Shown: in pieces, positions 16,873-24,984 of the stretch
Layout of the letters: each line of letters opens with the position of its first letter
How positions within the stretch are numbered: the stretch's first letter is position 1
Program-made: the position numbers and the translations under genes
DNA from: Streptomyces sp. ISL-43
GTDB taxonomy: Bacteria > Actinomycetota > Actinomycetes > Streptomycetales > Streptomycetaceae
Reading direction: 5' to 3'
DNA: 38,736 bases
Assembly (NCBI RefSeq): GCF_018614195.1
Contig: NZ_JAGGOT010000049.1
Span: forward strand, 1 to 38,736
Notes under the pieces: model-generated
Databases searched by the model: none
What the model saw: the letters and a program-made list of their open reading frames with translations, nothing else
What the model was told of the DNA's origin: nothing

Positions 16873-16923
16873 CACGGCGGTGCGCACGTCACACCCGCAG
16901 TGGGTGACGTGCGCACCGCCGTG
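16873..16923 (-). terminator. 20-bp hairpin terminator of the permease gene
   Basis: CACGGCGGTGCGCACGTCAC (16873-16892) pairs perfectly with 16904-16923 around an 11-base loop, 29 bases beyond the permease stop on the minus strand. Confidence 0.85.
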
Positions 16924-16951
16924 GCACGCGCGCAGGCCGGGCGGAGCCCGG

Positions 16952-18337
16952 TCAGTGCACCGGCACCGGATCCGCGGCCGTGGCCGCGCCCTTCTTGGCG
17001 CCGAGGTGGTTGAAGGCCAGGTTCAGCGCGATGGCCACGACGCAGCCGGTGCTGATGCCGGAGTCGAGGACGACCAGCAGGTCCTTCGGGAAGGCGTGGT
17101 AGAAGCCGGGGGCCGCGATCGGGATCAGGCCGATGCCGAGTGCGGCGGCGACGATCAGGGCGTTCTCGCCCTTCTCCATGGCCGCGCCGGCCAGCGTCTG
17201 GATGCCGCTGGCGGCCACCGAGCCGAAGAGGACCACGCCGGCGCCGCCGAGGACCGGCAGCGGTACGACTCCGATGACGGAGGCCGCGATCGGGCACAGG
17301 CCGAGAGCGATCAGGATGCCGCCGCCGGCCGCGACGACGAACCGGCTGCGCACTTTGGTCATGGCGACCAGGCCGATGTTCTGCGCGAAGGCGCTGCACA
17401 TGAAGCCGTTGAACAGCGGGCTGACCGCGCTGCCCAGCGCGTCGGCACGCAGGCCGCCCTCGATGGTCTTCGCGTCCGCCGGGCGGTCGACGATCTTGCC
17501 CAAGGCCAGGATGTCGGCGGTGGACTCGGTCATGCACACCAGCATCACGATGCACATGGAGATGATCGCGGCGACCTGGAACTGCGGGGCCCCGAAGTGG
17601 AAGGGCGTCGGGAAGCCGATGAGGTCGGCGTTCTTGACGGCGTCGAAGTTCGCCATCCCCAGCGGCAGTGCGATGAGCGTGCCGGCGACCAGGCCGAGGA
17701 GGATGGAGATCTGCTGGAGGAAGCCCCGCAGGAACTTGCGCATCACGAGGACGATCGCGAGGGTGGCGGCGGCCATGGCGATGTTCTTCACCGAGCCGTA
17801 GTCGGTGGCGGTGCGGTTGCCGCCCTGCGACCAGTTGAAGGCGACCGGGAGCAGCGAGACGCCGATCAGGGTGATGACCGTACCGGTGACGACCGGCGGG
17901 AAGAACCTGACCAGTCGGCCGAAGTAGGGGGCGGCGAAGAAGCCGAGGACGCCGGCGACGATGATCGCGCCGAAGATGACCGGGATGGCGTTGGCGCCTT
18001 CTCCCTTGGCTATGGCGATCATCGGGGTGACTCCGGCGAAGGAAACGCCGTTCACGAAGGGGAGTTTGGCGCCGATCTTCCAGAATCCGAGCGTCTGGAG
18101 GAGGGTGGCGAGTCCTGCGGTGAAGAGCGAGGCGCCCATCAGGAAGGCGGTCTCGGTCGCGGAGAGGCCGACGGCCGGGCCGACGATCATGGGCGGGGCG
18201 ACCACACCGGCGTACATCGCCGCCACGTGCTGAAGGCCGCTCGTGAACATCTTCAGCGGAGGCAGGGTCTCGTCGACCGGGTGCTTCTCCACCGGTACTG
18301 CGACTGCATCTTTGCGAAACCTGGGCGTTACGGCCAC
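16952..18337 (-). CDS. NCS2-family purine permease (xanthine/urate:H+ symporter type)
   Basis: The 461-residue protein has about 12-14 membrane segments and the NCS2 landmarks LQHVAAMYAGVVAPP (about 35-49), SADILALGKI-like TESTADILALG and the family motif QNIGLVAMTKVRSR, where the QN pair and following residues shape purine recognition. The family imports xanthine, urate or uracil with protons. In this setting purine or urate is most likely. The GTG at 18335-18337 has GGAGG 5 bases upstream. It is transcribed alone, between a hairpin and a 415-bp gap with a degenerate TCAAC-type operator. Confidence 0.9.
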   Translation of the reverse strand: MAVTPRFRKDAVAVPVEKHPVDETLPPLKMFTSGLQHVAAMYAGVVAPPMIVGPAVGLSATETAFLMGASLFTAGLATLLQTLGFWKIGAKLPFVNGVSFAGVTPMIAIAKGEGANAIPVIFGAIIVAGVLGFFAAPYFGRLVRFFPPVVTGTVITLIGVSLLPVAFNWSQGGNRTATDYGSVKNIAMAAATLAIVLVMRKFLRGFLQQISILLGLVAGTLIALPLGMANFDAVKNADLIGFPTPFHFGAPQFQVAAIISMCIVMLVCMTESTADILALGKIVDRPADAKTIEGGLRADALGSAVSPLFNGFMCSAFAQNIGLVAMTKVRSRFVVAAGGGILIALGLCPIAASVIGVVPLPVLGGAGVVLFGSVAASGIQTLAGAAMEKGENALIVAAALGIGLIPIAAPGFYHAFPKDLLVVLDSGISTGCVVAIALNLAFNHLGAKKGAATAADPVPVH

Positions 18338-18409
18338 GGCTTCCTCCGGTCGGTTATACACGTCGGCAGGGACGTGGGTGTCATGGAGGTGGTGCGAAAG
18401 CGGTGCTAG

Positions 18410-18424
18410 TCGAGCCTTTGTTGA
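18410..18424 (-). promoter_or_regulatory. degenerate TCAAC-N5-GTTGA site upstream of the permease
   Basis: TCGAGCCTTTGTTGA matches 12 of 15 positions of the uraD site at 22261-22275, including one intact GTTGA arm, 73 bases before the permease start. The remainder of 18338-18752 has the deaminase terminator at 18685 and no gene that I can support. Confidence 0.35.
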
Positions 18425-18684
18425 GTTGTCGGGTGGTGCGGGTGCTGGTGCTGAATCTGGGTCCCAAGGGTGCGGAAACGATTCGCCCGAGTCGTCTCCA
18501 CGCTGTGGCGGCGCAGGCCGCCGGATGAAGGGCGGCGCGTGCGCCGCGAGAAAAGAGCTGGAGGTGCCGTGGCAGTGGCGTGGTTCACGAGCTGCGGGTG
18601 CGCGTGGCACGAGTCATGCGGAGGGCACGAGTCACCGCCCCCGGAGGCGCCCTCGGAAAATCCAGGGCGCTCCCGGGAACGGCT

Positions 18685-18711
18685 GCCGCGGACCCCGCTC
18701 GGGTCCGCGGC
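18685..18711 (-). terminator. terminator of the deaminase gene
   Basis: GCCGCGGACCC (18685-18695) pairs perfectly with 18701-18711 around CGCTC, 42 bases beyond the deaminase stop on the minus strand. Confidence 0.75.
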
Positions 18712-18752
18712 CGCCGACCGGGGGCCGTCCCCCCCGGCCGGACTCCGTGGGA

Positions 18753-20156
18753 TCAGGCCTGCGCGGAGATCCGCGCGAGGCGCTGGGCCTCTTCCCGGGT
18801 GGACACCGCGATGGCGTCCTCGTCCGCGAAGAGGAGACGGTTGTTCTCGACGATCTGCTTGCCGTTGACCAGCGACAGGGTCACCGGGGCGGCCGCACCG
18901 AAGACCAGCGCGGTGACCGGGTCGGCGATCGAGGAGTGCAGGAAGGTGCTCAGGTTCCACATCACCAGGTCGGCGCACTTGCCGACCTCGAGCGAGCCGA
19001 TGTTGTCGGCGCGGCCGAGGACCTGGGCGCCACCGTACGTACCGAGGCGCAGGGCCTGGCGCGCGTTGAGGGCGCGCTCGCGGTGGACCGGGTTCAGGCG
19101 GTTGATGAGGAGCGCGTTGCGCAGCTCGGTGTGCAGCTCACCGGACTCGTTGGAGGCGGTGCCGTCCACGCCGAGGCCGACCGGGACACCGGCGGCGAGC
19201 ATGTCCGGGACGCGGGCGATGCCGGCGGCCAGACGGGCGTTGGAGGACGGGCAGTGCGCGACACCGGTCTTGGTACGGGCGAACGCGGCGATGTCGGAGT
19301 CGTTCATGTGGACGCTGTGCGCCATCCACACGTCCTCGCCGAGCCAGCCGGTCGACTCGAAGTAGTCGGTCGGGCCCATGCCGAACAGTTCCTTGCAGAA
19401 CTGCTCTTCCTCGACGGTCTCCGAACCGTGCGTGTGCATGCGCACACCCAGGCGGCGGGCCAGCTCGGCACCCTGCTTCAGTAGCTCGGTGGAGACCGAG
19501 AAGGGGGAGCACGGCGCGACGGCGACCTGGATCATCGCGTCGAAGGAGTAGTCGTGGTACTTCTTCACCGTCGCCTCGGTGTCCGCGAGGGCACCCTCGA
19601 GGGTCTCGACGGCGTGGTCCGGCGGCAGGCCGCCGTCCTTCTCGCTGCGGTCCATGGAACCGCGGGCGAGGGTGAAGCGGACGCCCATCTCGGACGCGGC
19701 GCGGATGATCGAGCCGGAGAGGTCGCCGGCACCCTTGGGGTACACGTAGTGGTGGTCCATGGCGGTGGTGACACCGCCGCGGGCCATCGCGGCCAGGGAG
19801 CCCTGGGCGGCCGCGTAGGCCATCTGCTCGTCGATGCGCGCCCACGTCGGGTACAGCGCGACGAGCCAGTTGAACAGGTTGTGGTCGGTGGCCAGACCAC
19901 GGGTGATCCACTGGTAGAAGTGGTGGTGGGTGTTGACCAGACCAGGGGTGACGAGGTGACCCGTGCCGTCGATGCGGCGGACCACATTGTCGAGGTTCTC
20001 GGGGGCCTTGCCCGCACCGATCGACTCGATCTTGTTGCCGGCGACGACCACGTAGCCCGAGGCGTACTCGGTGTCGTTCGCGTCAACGGTTGCAATCGCA
20101 CAGTTTTCGATGACGATGCGCTCTACGGCGCTGTCAAGGGCTGCCGATGCTGCCAT
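18753..20156 (-). CDS. 8-oxoguanine / guanine deaminase-type amidohydrolase
   Basis: The 467-residue metal-dependent amidohydrolase of the ATZ/TRZ class carries the HxH site in PGLVNTHHHFYQW (H77-H79), a metal His in RMHTHGSE, MAHSVHMND (substrate/metal His) and the aspartate in GLGVDGTASNES. The close family includes 8-oxoguanine deaminase, which gives urate directly. Placement just after the uricase operon supports that product. ATZ/TRZ members are hard to tell apart by eye, so guanine, isoguanine or hydroxyatrazine-like substrates remain possible. The ATG at 20154-20156 has GAGGAA 5 bases upstream. Single-gene transcript between two hairpins. Confidence 0.85.
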   Translation of the reverse strand: MAASAALDSAVERIVIENCAIATVDANDTEYASGYVVVAGNKIESIGAGKAPENLDNVVRRIDGTGHLVTPGLVNTHHHFYQWITRGLATDHNLFNWLVALYPTWARIDEQMAYAAAQGSLAAMARGGVTTAMDHHYVYPKGAGDLSGSIIRAASEMGVRFTLARGSMDRSEKDGGLPPDHAVETLEGALADTEATVKKYHDYSFDAMIQVAVAPCSPFSVSTELLKQGAELARRLGVRMHTHGSETVEEEQFCKELFGMGPTDYFESTGWLGEDVWMAHSVHMNDSDIAAFARTKTGVAHCPSSNARLAAGIARVPDMLAAGVPVGLGVDGTASNESGELHTELRNALLINRLNPVHRERALNARQALRLGTYGGAQVLGRADNIGSLEVGKCADLVMWNLSTFLHSSIADPVTALVFGAAAPVTLSLVNGKQIVENNRLLFADEDAIAVSTREEAQRLARISAQA

Positions 20157-20301
20157 GGGACTTCCTCGTGCTTTCAGTGGCGGTGCGGGCACGGCAAAAC
20201 CCAGGTGATTTGAGTGCCGGAGCCGGGGGCCTTGACAGCTGACAGTACTGCCGCCCCGTGCGTTGCGTCCGGGTGCCGATTCAGGAAGTTGAAGGGTGTC
20301 G

Positions 20302-20338
20302 CACCGTCCCGGGGCCACTGCGGAGCCCCGGGACGGTG
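20302..20338 (-). terminator. terminator of the uraD-uraH-uricase operon
   Basis: CACCGTCCCGGGG (20302-20314) pairs perfectly with 20326-20338, 10 bases beyond the uricase stop on the minus strand. Confidence 0.85.
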
Positions 20339-20347
20339 AGTGCCGCA

Positions 20348-21271
20348 TCAGAGGTTGGTCATGTCCACGGGGATACGGGCGTCGACGCCGTCGCGGAGGA
20401 CCGTCGCCTCGATCAGACCGTACGGGCGGTCCGCGGCGAAGTACACCTCGTTGTCGTTCTTGAGGCCGAAGGGCTCCAGGTCGACGAGGAAGTGGTGCTT
20501 GTTCGGGAGCGAGAAGCGGACCTCGTCGATCTCCGAACGGTGGTTGATGATGCGCGAACCCATCTGGTACAGGGTCTGCTGCAGCGAGAGGGAGTAGGTC
20601 TCCGCGAAGGCCTGCAGCATGTGCTTGCGGGTCTCGGCGTAGGACTTCTCCCAGTTGGGCATCCGCTGCTCGTCATCCGACCAGGCGAAGCGCCAGCGAG
20701 CCGAAACCTGGGTCGCCAGGATGCGGTCGTAGGCCTCCTTCAGGGTCGTGTACTTGTCCTTCACGTAACCCCAGAACTCGGAGTTCGTGGAGTTCATGAC
20801 GACCAGGTCCTTGAGGCCGGAGATGACCTCCCAGTTCTTGCCGTCGTACGTGATCTGGGTGACGCGGGTCTCCATGCCCTCACGGACGAAGGAGTGGTTC
20901 ACCTCGTCGGAGCCGATGAACTTGGAGTTGGCGTCCGAGGTGGCGATCCGGGACCAGGAGTACTCCTCGATCCGGATGCGCGCCTTCTGGATCGGCTCCT
21001 GGCTGTTGACGAACCAGCGCGCCAGGTGGATGCCGAACTGCTCGGCGGACTCGATGCCGTACTCCTTGGCGAACGCGTACACCGTGTTCTTGGTGGTGTC
21101 CGTCGGCAGGACGTTGGCGTTCGAGCCAGAGTAGTGGACGTCGTCCATGTCACCCGAGAGGGCGACCGAGACGTTCAGGTCCTTGATGTGGTGGGTGTCG
21201 CCGTCCCGCGTGATCTTGACTACGCGGTTCTCTGCTTTGCCGTACTGGTTCTGGCCGAGAATCGTGGGCAT
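20348..21271 (-). CDS. uox: urate oxidase (cofactor-independent uricase)
   Basis: Oxidises urate with O2 to 5-hydroxyisourate, releasing H2O2. The 307-residue protein shows the tunnelling-fold uricase landmarks: YGKAENRVVKI with the catalytic Lys12, the PTDTTKNTVY block with T57-D58 (the Thr of the Lys-Thr pair), NHSFVREG, a Gln in the central QTLYQ region and NKHHFLVDLEPFG with the third catalytic His. The start is 6 bases after the uraH stop, with GGGAG upstream that lies inside the end of uraH, so the genes are coupled. Third gene of the operon. Its peroxide product gives a rationale for co-regulated katA. Confidence 0.96.
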   Translation of the reverse strand: MPTILGQNQYGKAENRVVKITRDGDTHHIKDLNVSVALSGDMDDVHYSGSNANVLPTDTTKNTVYAFAKEYGIESAEQFGIHLARWFVNSQEPIQKARIRIEEYSWSRIATSDANSKFIGSDEVNHSFVREGMETRVTQITYDGKNWEVISGLKDLVVMNSTNSEFWGYVKDKYTTLKEAYDRILATQVSARWRFAWSDDEQRMPNWEKSYAETRKHMLQAFAETYSLSLQQTLYQMGSRIINHRSEIDEVRFSLPNKHHFLVDLEPFGLKNDNEVYFAADRPYGLIEATVLRDGVDARIPVDMTNL

Positions 21272-21277
21272 GGTCTG

Positions 21278-21670
21278 CTAGCTCCCTCGGTAAACGGAGT
21301 AGCCGAACGGGTTGAGCAGCAGCGGTACGTGGTAGTGCTCGCCCGGGTTCACCGCGAAGGTGATGGTGACCTCGGGGAAAAACGCAACGCTGTCCCTTAC
21401 GCGGGGGGCGTCCTGCTGTGCCTCGGCGGCTTGCTTCTTGGCGAAATACGTCTCGGTCTCGAAGTCGAGACGTACGTGGGTGGTGCCCTCCGGCAGAGCC
21501 GGCAGGTCCTTGCAGCGCCCGTCCGCATCGGTGGCGGAGCCGCCCAGGGCCGCCCACTCGCCGCCCAGACCCGTACGGGCCGACAGCGAGATCGCGACGC
21601 CTTCGGCGGGCTTTCCGATGCTGGTGTCCAGGATGTGCGTGGACACCGACGCGGTGGTCTCAGTGCTCAT
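21278..21670 (-). CDS. uraH: 5-hydroxyisourate hydrolase (transthyretin-like)
   Basis: Hydrolyses 5-hydroxyisourate to OHCU. The 130-residue length matches the family. The active-site signatures are all present: STHILDT with H12, DGRC with R52, the FFPEVTITF strand, EHYHVPLLL with H112 and the defining C-terminal YRGS (127-130). Located 8 bases downstream of uraD, in pathway order with uricase next. Confidence 0.96.
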   Translation of the reverse strand: MSTETTASVSTHILDTSIGKPAEGVAISLSARTGLGGEWAALGGSATDADGRCKDLPALPEGTTHVRLDFETETYFAKKQAAEAQQDAPRVRDSVAFFPEVTITFAVNPGEHYHVPLLLNPFGYSVYRGS

Positions 21671-21678
21671 GCTCGGTC

Positions 21679-22194
21679 TTACTCTCCTTCTGCGGATTCC
21701 ACGAGACGGGTCAGGCGGATCCGGTTGATCTTGACGAGCTCGCCGCGGGCGATCTCCCGCTCCTGCTCCGGCGAGTTGCCGATCCGGACCTTGACCGCGT
21801 CCCGCATGAACTCACCGGTCGCACCGGTGGCGCAGATGAGGAAGACGTGGCCGAACTTGTCCTGGTAGGCCAAGTTCAGTTCGAGGAGCTCGGTCTTGAG
21901 CTCCTCCGAGGCACCGGCCATGCCACGCTGCTCGCGGGCGGAGGTCGGGTCTCCCGGCTTCGGCCGGCCGATCGGCGCGTGGCCTCCCATTGCCTCGGCC
22001 AGGTCCTCGGCGGTGAGCTCGGCCATGGCGGCCTCGTTCGCGGAGAACAGGGTTTCGGCGCCGGCGAAGGGGCGCTGGGCGAGCAGCTTGCTCCCCCATG
22101 CCGAGCTGGCGCACACCTCGTGCAGCTCGGCCGTGGCCGCGCTGTCGTCCAAGGTGTTGAACCGGGTGAGACCCGGGGTCGGACTCGAAGTCAC
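21679..22194 (-). CDS. uraD: OHCU decarboxylase
   Basis: Decarboxylates 2-oxo-4-hydroxy-4-carboxy-5-ureidoimidazoline to (S)-allantoin. The 171-residue all-helical protein carries GGHAPIG with the catalytic His72, the SAREQRGM block that holds the conserved Glu, and the C-terminal GELVKINRIRLTRL arginine region. The GTG at 22192-22194 follows GGAGG by 6 bases. First gene of uraD-uraH-uox, giving the complete urate-to-allantoin step, under the promoter and operator at 22236-22275. Confidence 0.95.
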   Translation of the reverse strand: MTSSPTPGLTRFNTLDDSAATAELHEVCASSAWGSKLLAQRPFAGAETLFSANEAAMAELTAEDLAEAMGGHAPIGRPKPGDPTSAREQRGMAGASEELKTELLELNLAYQDKFGHVFLICATGATGEFMRDAVKVRIGNSPEQEREIARGELVKINRIRLTRLVESAEGE

Positions 22195-22235
22195 GGTAGG
22201 CCTCCGTGGCCTTGTTGCTTAGACGGGCTGGGCAT

Positions 22236-22275
22236 AGCTAACGCCCTCGACAACACGGCGTCAACACTTTGTTGA
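22236..22275 (-). promoter_or_regulatory. uraD promoter overlapped by a perfect TCAAC-N5-GTTGA operator
   Basis: On the minus strand TTGACG (22264-22259), a 17-bp spacer and TTAGCT (22241-22236) form a promoter with start near 22229. The palindrome TCAACACTTTGTTGA (22261-22275) covers the -35 box, which suggests a repressor. No full TTCCG-type tandem is seen here. Confidence 0.65.
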
Positions 22276-22292
22276 AACTTCCCGTACACAAA

Positions 22293-22323
22293 AGCCGCCG
22301 CCCGGGTGAATTGGGCGGCGGCT
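22293..22323 (-). terminator. rho-independent terminator after the HTH gene
   Basis: AGCCGCCGCCC (22293-22303) pairs perfectly with 22313-22323. On the minus strand it is followed by TTTGTG. It separates the HTH/DUF77 pair from the uraD operon. Confidence 0.85.
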
Positions 22324-22346
22324 CGTCACCGTGAGTCAAGAACGCT

Positions 22347-22745
22347 TCACTCTTGGTTGGTTTTGTTGGGCTCTTTGGGAGTGTTTGAGTCCCTGTTCAA
22401 ATAGTTGTAGACCGTGAAGCGGCTTACGCCCAGGGCTCCCGCGACCGTCTCCACGCCGTGCCTCACGGAAAAAGCACCGCGCGCCTCGAGTATCCGCACG
22501 GTGTCCTGCTTGGACTTCCGGTCGAGCTGGGACAACGGTACGCCGTGCCGGCGCTCCAGCGCCGCCAGGATGTGGTCCAGCGAGTCGGAGAGCTGCGGCA
22601 GCCGTACGGCCAGCACGTCCCTGCCCTCCCAGGCCAGCACGACGTCGTCGGGCTGGGCCAGGGCCGGATCCATCAGCTCGCCGCCCATCGCGTCCACCAG
22701 CGGCTTGACCGCGGTGACGAACGGGTGGTCGCGGGGCTCGGTCAT
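22347..22745 (-). CDS. small HTH protein (YheO/DauR-like HTH_22 C-terminus)
   Basis: The 132-residue protein ends in a helix-turn-helix of the type found in YheO/DauR regulators: LDRKSKQDTVRILEARGAF, then HGVETVAGALGVSRFTVYNYL (about 100-120). The N-terminal 60 residues (VVLAWEGRDVLAVRLPQL, then SLDHILAALERRHG) may form a small sensing or dimer domain; no PAS-type YheO domain is evident. Its start overlaps the stop of the DUF77-like gene (ATGA, 22742-22745). Its place between uraD and hyi makes it a candidate second regulator of the pathway, an inference from position only. Confidence 0.7.
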   Translation of the reverse strand: MTEPRDHPFVTAVKPLVDAMGGELMDPALAQPDDVVLAWEGRDVLAVRLPQLSDSLDHILAALERRHGVPLSQLDRKSKQDTVRILEARGAFSVRHGVETVAGALGVSRFTVYNYLNRDSNTPKEPNKTNQE

Positions 22746-22993
22746 GGGGTCTCCTCCCGGATCACGTTGACCTGGAGCGAGACTCGCGTGGCTCCGGCCT
22801 CCAGCGAGTCGCGCAGCAGCGCGGTGACCGCGGTCAGCACCTCGTCGGCTTCCCCCTCGGCGGTGTTGCCGAAGGGGCCGACGTCCACCGCGTCCAGCTG
22901 GGCCTTCTGGATGACCTCGCGAGCGGCCACGGCATGGGCAGGGGCCTCTTCGAGATCGAAGGGCTCGGTCGTGAACTCCACTCTCAATCGCAC
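22742..22993 (-). CDS. MTH1187/YqgV-like (DUF77) putative thiamine-binding protein
   Basis: A protein of about 83 residues with the ferredoxin-like pattern of the DUF77 family: an RVEFTTEPF opening strand, VDVGPFGNTAEGEADEVLTAV in the middle (matching the family's MGT-x-EG-x-DEV region) and EAGATRVSLQVNV near the end. Archaeal and YkoF-type relatives bind thiamine. Glyoxylate carboligase nearby needs thiamine diphosphate, which may explain the linkage. The start is uncertain: GTG at 22993 fits the family N-terminus and may be leaderless behind TAGCTT, while a TTG at 23002 is possible. Operon with the HTH gene, divergent from hyi. Confidence 0.6.
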   Translation of the reverse strand: MRLRVEFTTEPFDLEEAPAHAVAAREVIQKAQLDAVDVGPFGNTAEGEADEVLTAVTALLRDSLEAGATRVSLQVNVIREETP

Positions 22994-23034
22994 GCGGCTC
23001 AAGCTACCCCGCAGTCCGGACTTTTCGGCAGTCG

Positions 23035-23068
23035 GTACTTGACAAGTACGACACCGGGCTTGCAGTCT
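23035..23068 (+). promoter_or_regulatory. hyi promoter with palindromic -35 region
   Basis: TTGACA (23039-23044), an 18-bp spacer and CAGTCT (23063-23068) form a likely promoter with start near 23075. The -35 sits in the near-perfect palindrome GTACTTGACAAGTAC (23035-23049), a third operator type seen only here. Confidence 0.5.
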
Positions 23069-23103
23069 TCCATCAGGCAGAAACTAACTTCCGCAATACG
23101 GAA
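23068..23103 (+). promoter_or_regulatory. tandem 15-bp operators at hyi
   Basis: TTCCA-TCAGG-CAGAA (23068-23082) and the perfect TTCCG-CAATA-CGGAA (23089-23103) have centres 21 bp apart. The first is on the predicted start of transcription; the second runs into the GAAGGAG ribosome site (23101-23107). Confidence 0.75.
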
Positions 23104-23119
23104 GGAGCGCACACCCCTC

Positions 23120-23953
23120 ATGGGATACACGGACCAGCGCTTCGATGTGAATCTTTCGATCCTCTTCACGGAACTCCCGCTCCTGGAGCGTCCCGCGGCA
23201 GCAGCCGCAGCGGGCTTCACGGCGGTCGAGCTGTGGTGGCCCTGGATCGAGACCCCCACCCCCGCCCAGGCGGAGCTCGACGCCCTCAAGAAGGCTCTTG
23301 AGGACGCCGGCACCCAGCTGGTGGGCTTGAACTTCTACGCCGGCCAGCTGCCGGGCCCGGACCGCGGTGCGGTTTCGGTTCCCGGTGAGGAGTCGGACCG
23401 CTTCAACGCCAACATCAACGTGGCCGCGGACTTCGCGGCCTCGGTCGGCTGCAAGGCGCTGAACGCCCTCTACGGCAACCGCGTCGAAGGCGTGGACCCC
23501 GCCGTCCAGGACGAGCTCGCCCTGAAGAACCTGGTCGTCGCGGCCCGGGCCGCGGACCGCGTCGGCGCGATCCTCCTGATCGAGACCCTCAACAAGCCCG
23601 AGTCGCCGCTCTACCCCCTGGTGAGCGCCCCGGCCGGCATCGAGGTAGTGGACAAGGTGAACGAGGCCACCGGTCTCGGCAACGCCAAGTTCCTGCTCGA
23701 CCTGTATCACCTGGCGATGAACGATGAGGACCTCTCCGAGGTCATCGAAAAGTACGCCGCCAAGACCGGACACGTCCAGATCGCGGACAAGCCGGGACGA
23801 GGTGCCCCCGGCACCGGCGACCTGCCCCTCGAAGAGCTGCTCGACCAGCTCCAGAAGGCCGGTTACCAGGGCTTTGTCGGTCTCGAGTACAAGGCCGCCG
23901 ACGCCGCCGCCTCCTTCGCATGGCTGCCGGCCGAGGCCCGCGCCGCGAAGTAA
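23120..23953 (+). CDS. hyi: hydroxypyruvate isomerase
   Basis: Interconverts hydroxypyruvate and tartronate semialdehyde. The 277-residue xylose-isomerase-like TIM barrel shows FTAVELWWPW (strand 2), LVGLNFYAGQLPGPDRG, LLIETLNKPESP (metal-binding Glu), FLLDLYHLAMNDEDL (Asp/His), GHVQIADKPGRGAPGTG and VGLEYKA with the last conserved Glu. This matches Hyi rather than other barrel isomerases. GAAGGAG lies 12 bases before the ATG, rather far. First of hyi-glxR, 74 bases apart on the same strand, under the tandem operators at 23068-23103. Confidence 0.94.
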   Translation: MGYTDQRFDVNLSILFTELPLLERPAAAAAAGFTAVELWWPWIETPTPAQAELDALKKALEDAGTQLVGLNFYAGQLPGPDRGAVSVPGEESDRFNANINVAADFAASVGCKALNALYGNRVEGVDPAVQDELALKNLVVAARAADRVGAILLIETLNKPESPLYPLVSAPAGIEVVDKVNEATGLGNAKFLLDLYHLAMNDEDLSEVIEKYAAKTGHVQIADKPGRGAPGTGDLPLEELLDQLQKAGYQGFVGLEYKAADAAASFAWLPAEARAAK

Positions 23954-24027
23954 GCGGAGAAGTCCGGGCGAACAGCCAGGCAACACACGAACTTTTCGTA
24001 CAAAGCATTAAGAGAAGGACCCTCATC

Positions 24028-24918
24028 ATGAGCAACCTCCCCAAGATCGCGTGGATCGGTCTCGGAATCATGGGCTCCCCCATGGCCGAGAACCTCCTGA
24101 AGGCCGGCTACTCGGTCACCGGCTTCACGCTGGAGCAGGACAAGCTGGACCGCCTGGCCGCGGCCGGTGGCGCCACCGCCGGTTCGATCGCCGAGGCCGT
24201 CGCGGACGCCGACGTCGTCATCACGATGGTGCCCGCCTCCCCGCAGGTCGAGGCCATCTCCTACGGTGAGAACGGCATCCTCGAGAACGCGAAGTCCGGC
24301 GCGCTGATCATCGACATGTCGTCGATCACCCCGCAGACGTCCATCGACCTGGCGAAGAACGCCGCCACCAAGGGCATCCGCGTCATCGACGCCCCGGTGT
24401 CCGGCGGCGAGGCCGGCGCCATCGAGGCCGTCCTGTCGATCATGGTGGGTGGCGAGCAGGCCGACTTCGACGAGGCCCTGCCGGTCCTCGAGGCCCTCGG
24501 CAAGACCATCGTCCTGTGTGGCCCGCACGGCTCCGGCCAGACGGTCAAGGCCGCCAACCAGCTCATCGTCGCGGTGAACATCCAGGCGTGCGCCGAGGCC
24601 GTCGTCTTCCTCGAGAAGTCCGGCGTGAACCTCGAGGCCGCCCTGGACGTCCTCAACGGTGGTCTGGCCGGCTCCACGGTCCTGACCCGCAAGAAGGCCA
24701 ACTTCCTGAACCGCGACTTCAAGCCCGGTTTCCGGATCGACCTGCACCACAAGGACATGGGCATCGTCACCGACGCCGCCCGCAACGTCGGTGCGGCCCT
24801 CCCGGTCGGCGCGGTCGTCGCCCAGCTGGTCGCCTCGCTGCGCGCCCAGGGTGACGGCGGCCTGGACCACTCCGCGCTGCTGCGCGCGGTCGAGCGCCTC
24901 TCCGGCGCCCAGATCTGA
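24028..24918 (+). CDS. glxR: tartronate semialdehyde reductase (2-hydroxy-3-oxopropionate reductase)
   Basis: Reduces tartronate semialdehyde from Gcl to D-glycerate with NAD(P)H. The 296-residue beta-hydroxyacid dehydrogenase shows the Rossmann motif WIGLGIMGSPMAENL (8-22), DMSSITPQTS, the substrate signature DAPVSGGEAGA (around 121-131), and the catalytic Lys in GSGQTVKAANQ (around 170). The C-terminal helical domain carries KDMGI. AGAAGGA lies 8 bases before the ATG. Second gene after hyi and followed by two hairpins. Confidence 0.95.
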   Translation: MSNLPKIAWIGLGIMGSPMAENLLKAGYSVTGFTLEQDKLDRLAAAGGATAGSIAEAVADADVVITMVPASPQVEAISYGENGILENAKSGALIIDMSSITPQTSIDLAKNAATKGIRVIDAPVSGGEAGAIEAVLSIMVGGEQADFDEALPVLEALGKTIVLCGPHGSGQTVKAANQLIVAVNIQACAEAVVFLEKSGVNLEAALDVLNGGLAGSTVLTRKKANFLNRDFKPGFRIDLHHKDMGIVTDAARNVGAALPVGAVVAQLVASLRAQGDGGLDHSALLRAVERLSGAQI

Positions 24919-24933
24919 GCTTCGCTCTGATCA

Positions 24934-24954
24934 GCGGCCCGCTCGCCGGGCCGC
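24934..24954 (+). terminator. short hairpin after glxR
   Basis: GCGGCCCG (24934-24941) pairs with CGGGCCGC (24947-24954), 16 bases after the stop. Confidence 0.6.
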
Positions 24955-24984
24955 GCCCCTCCCCGCTCGCGGGGACCTGAGTTT

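Noticed and set aside
18480..18752. Plus-strand frame with a Cys-rich stretch (SCGCAWHESCGGHE) between the permease and deaminase
   Set aside because: No ribosome site or conserved pattern, and its 3' end runs through the deaminase terminator and gene antisense.
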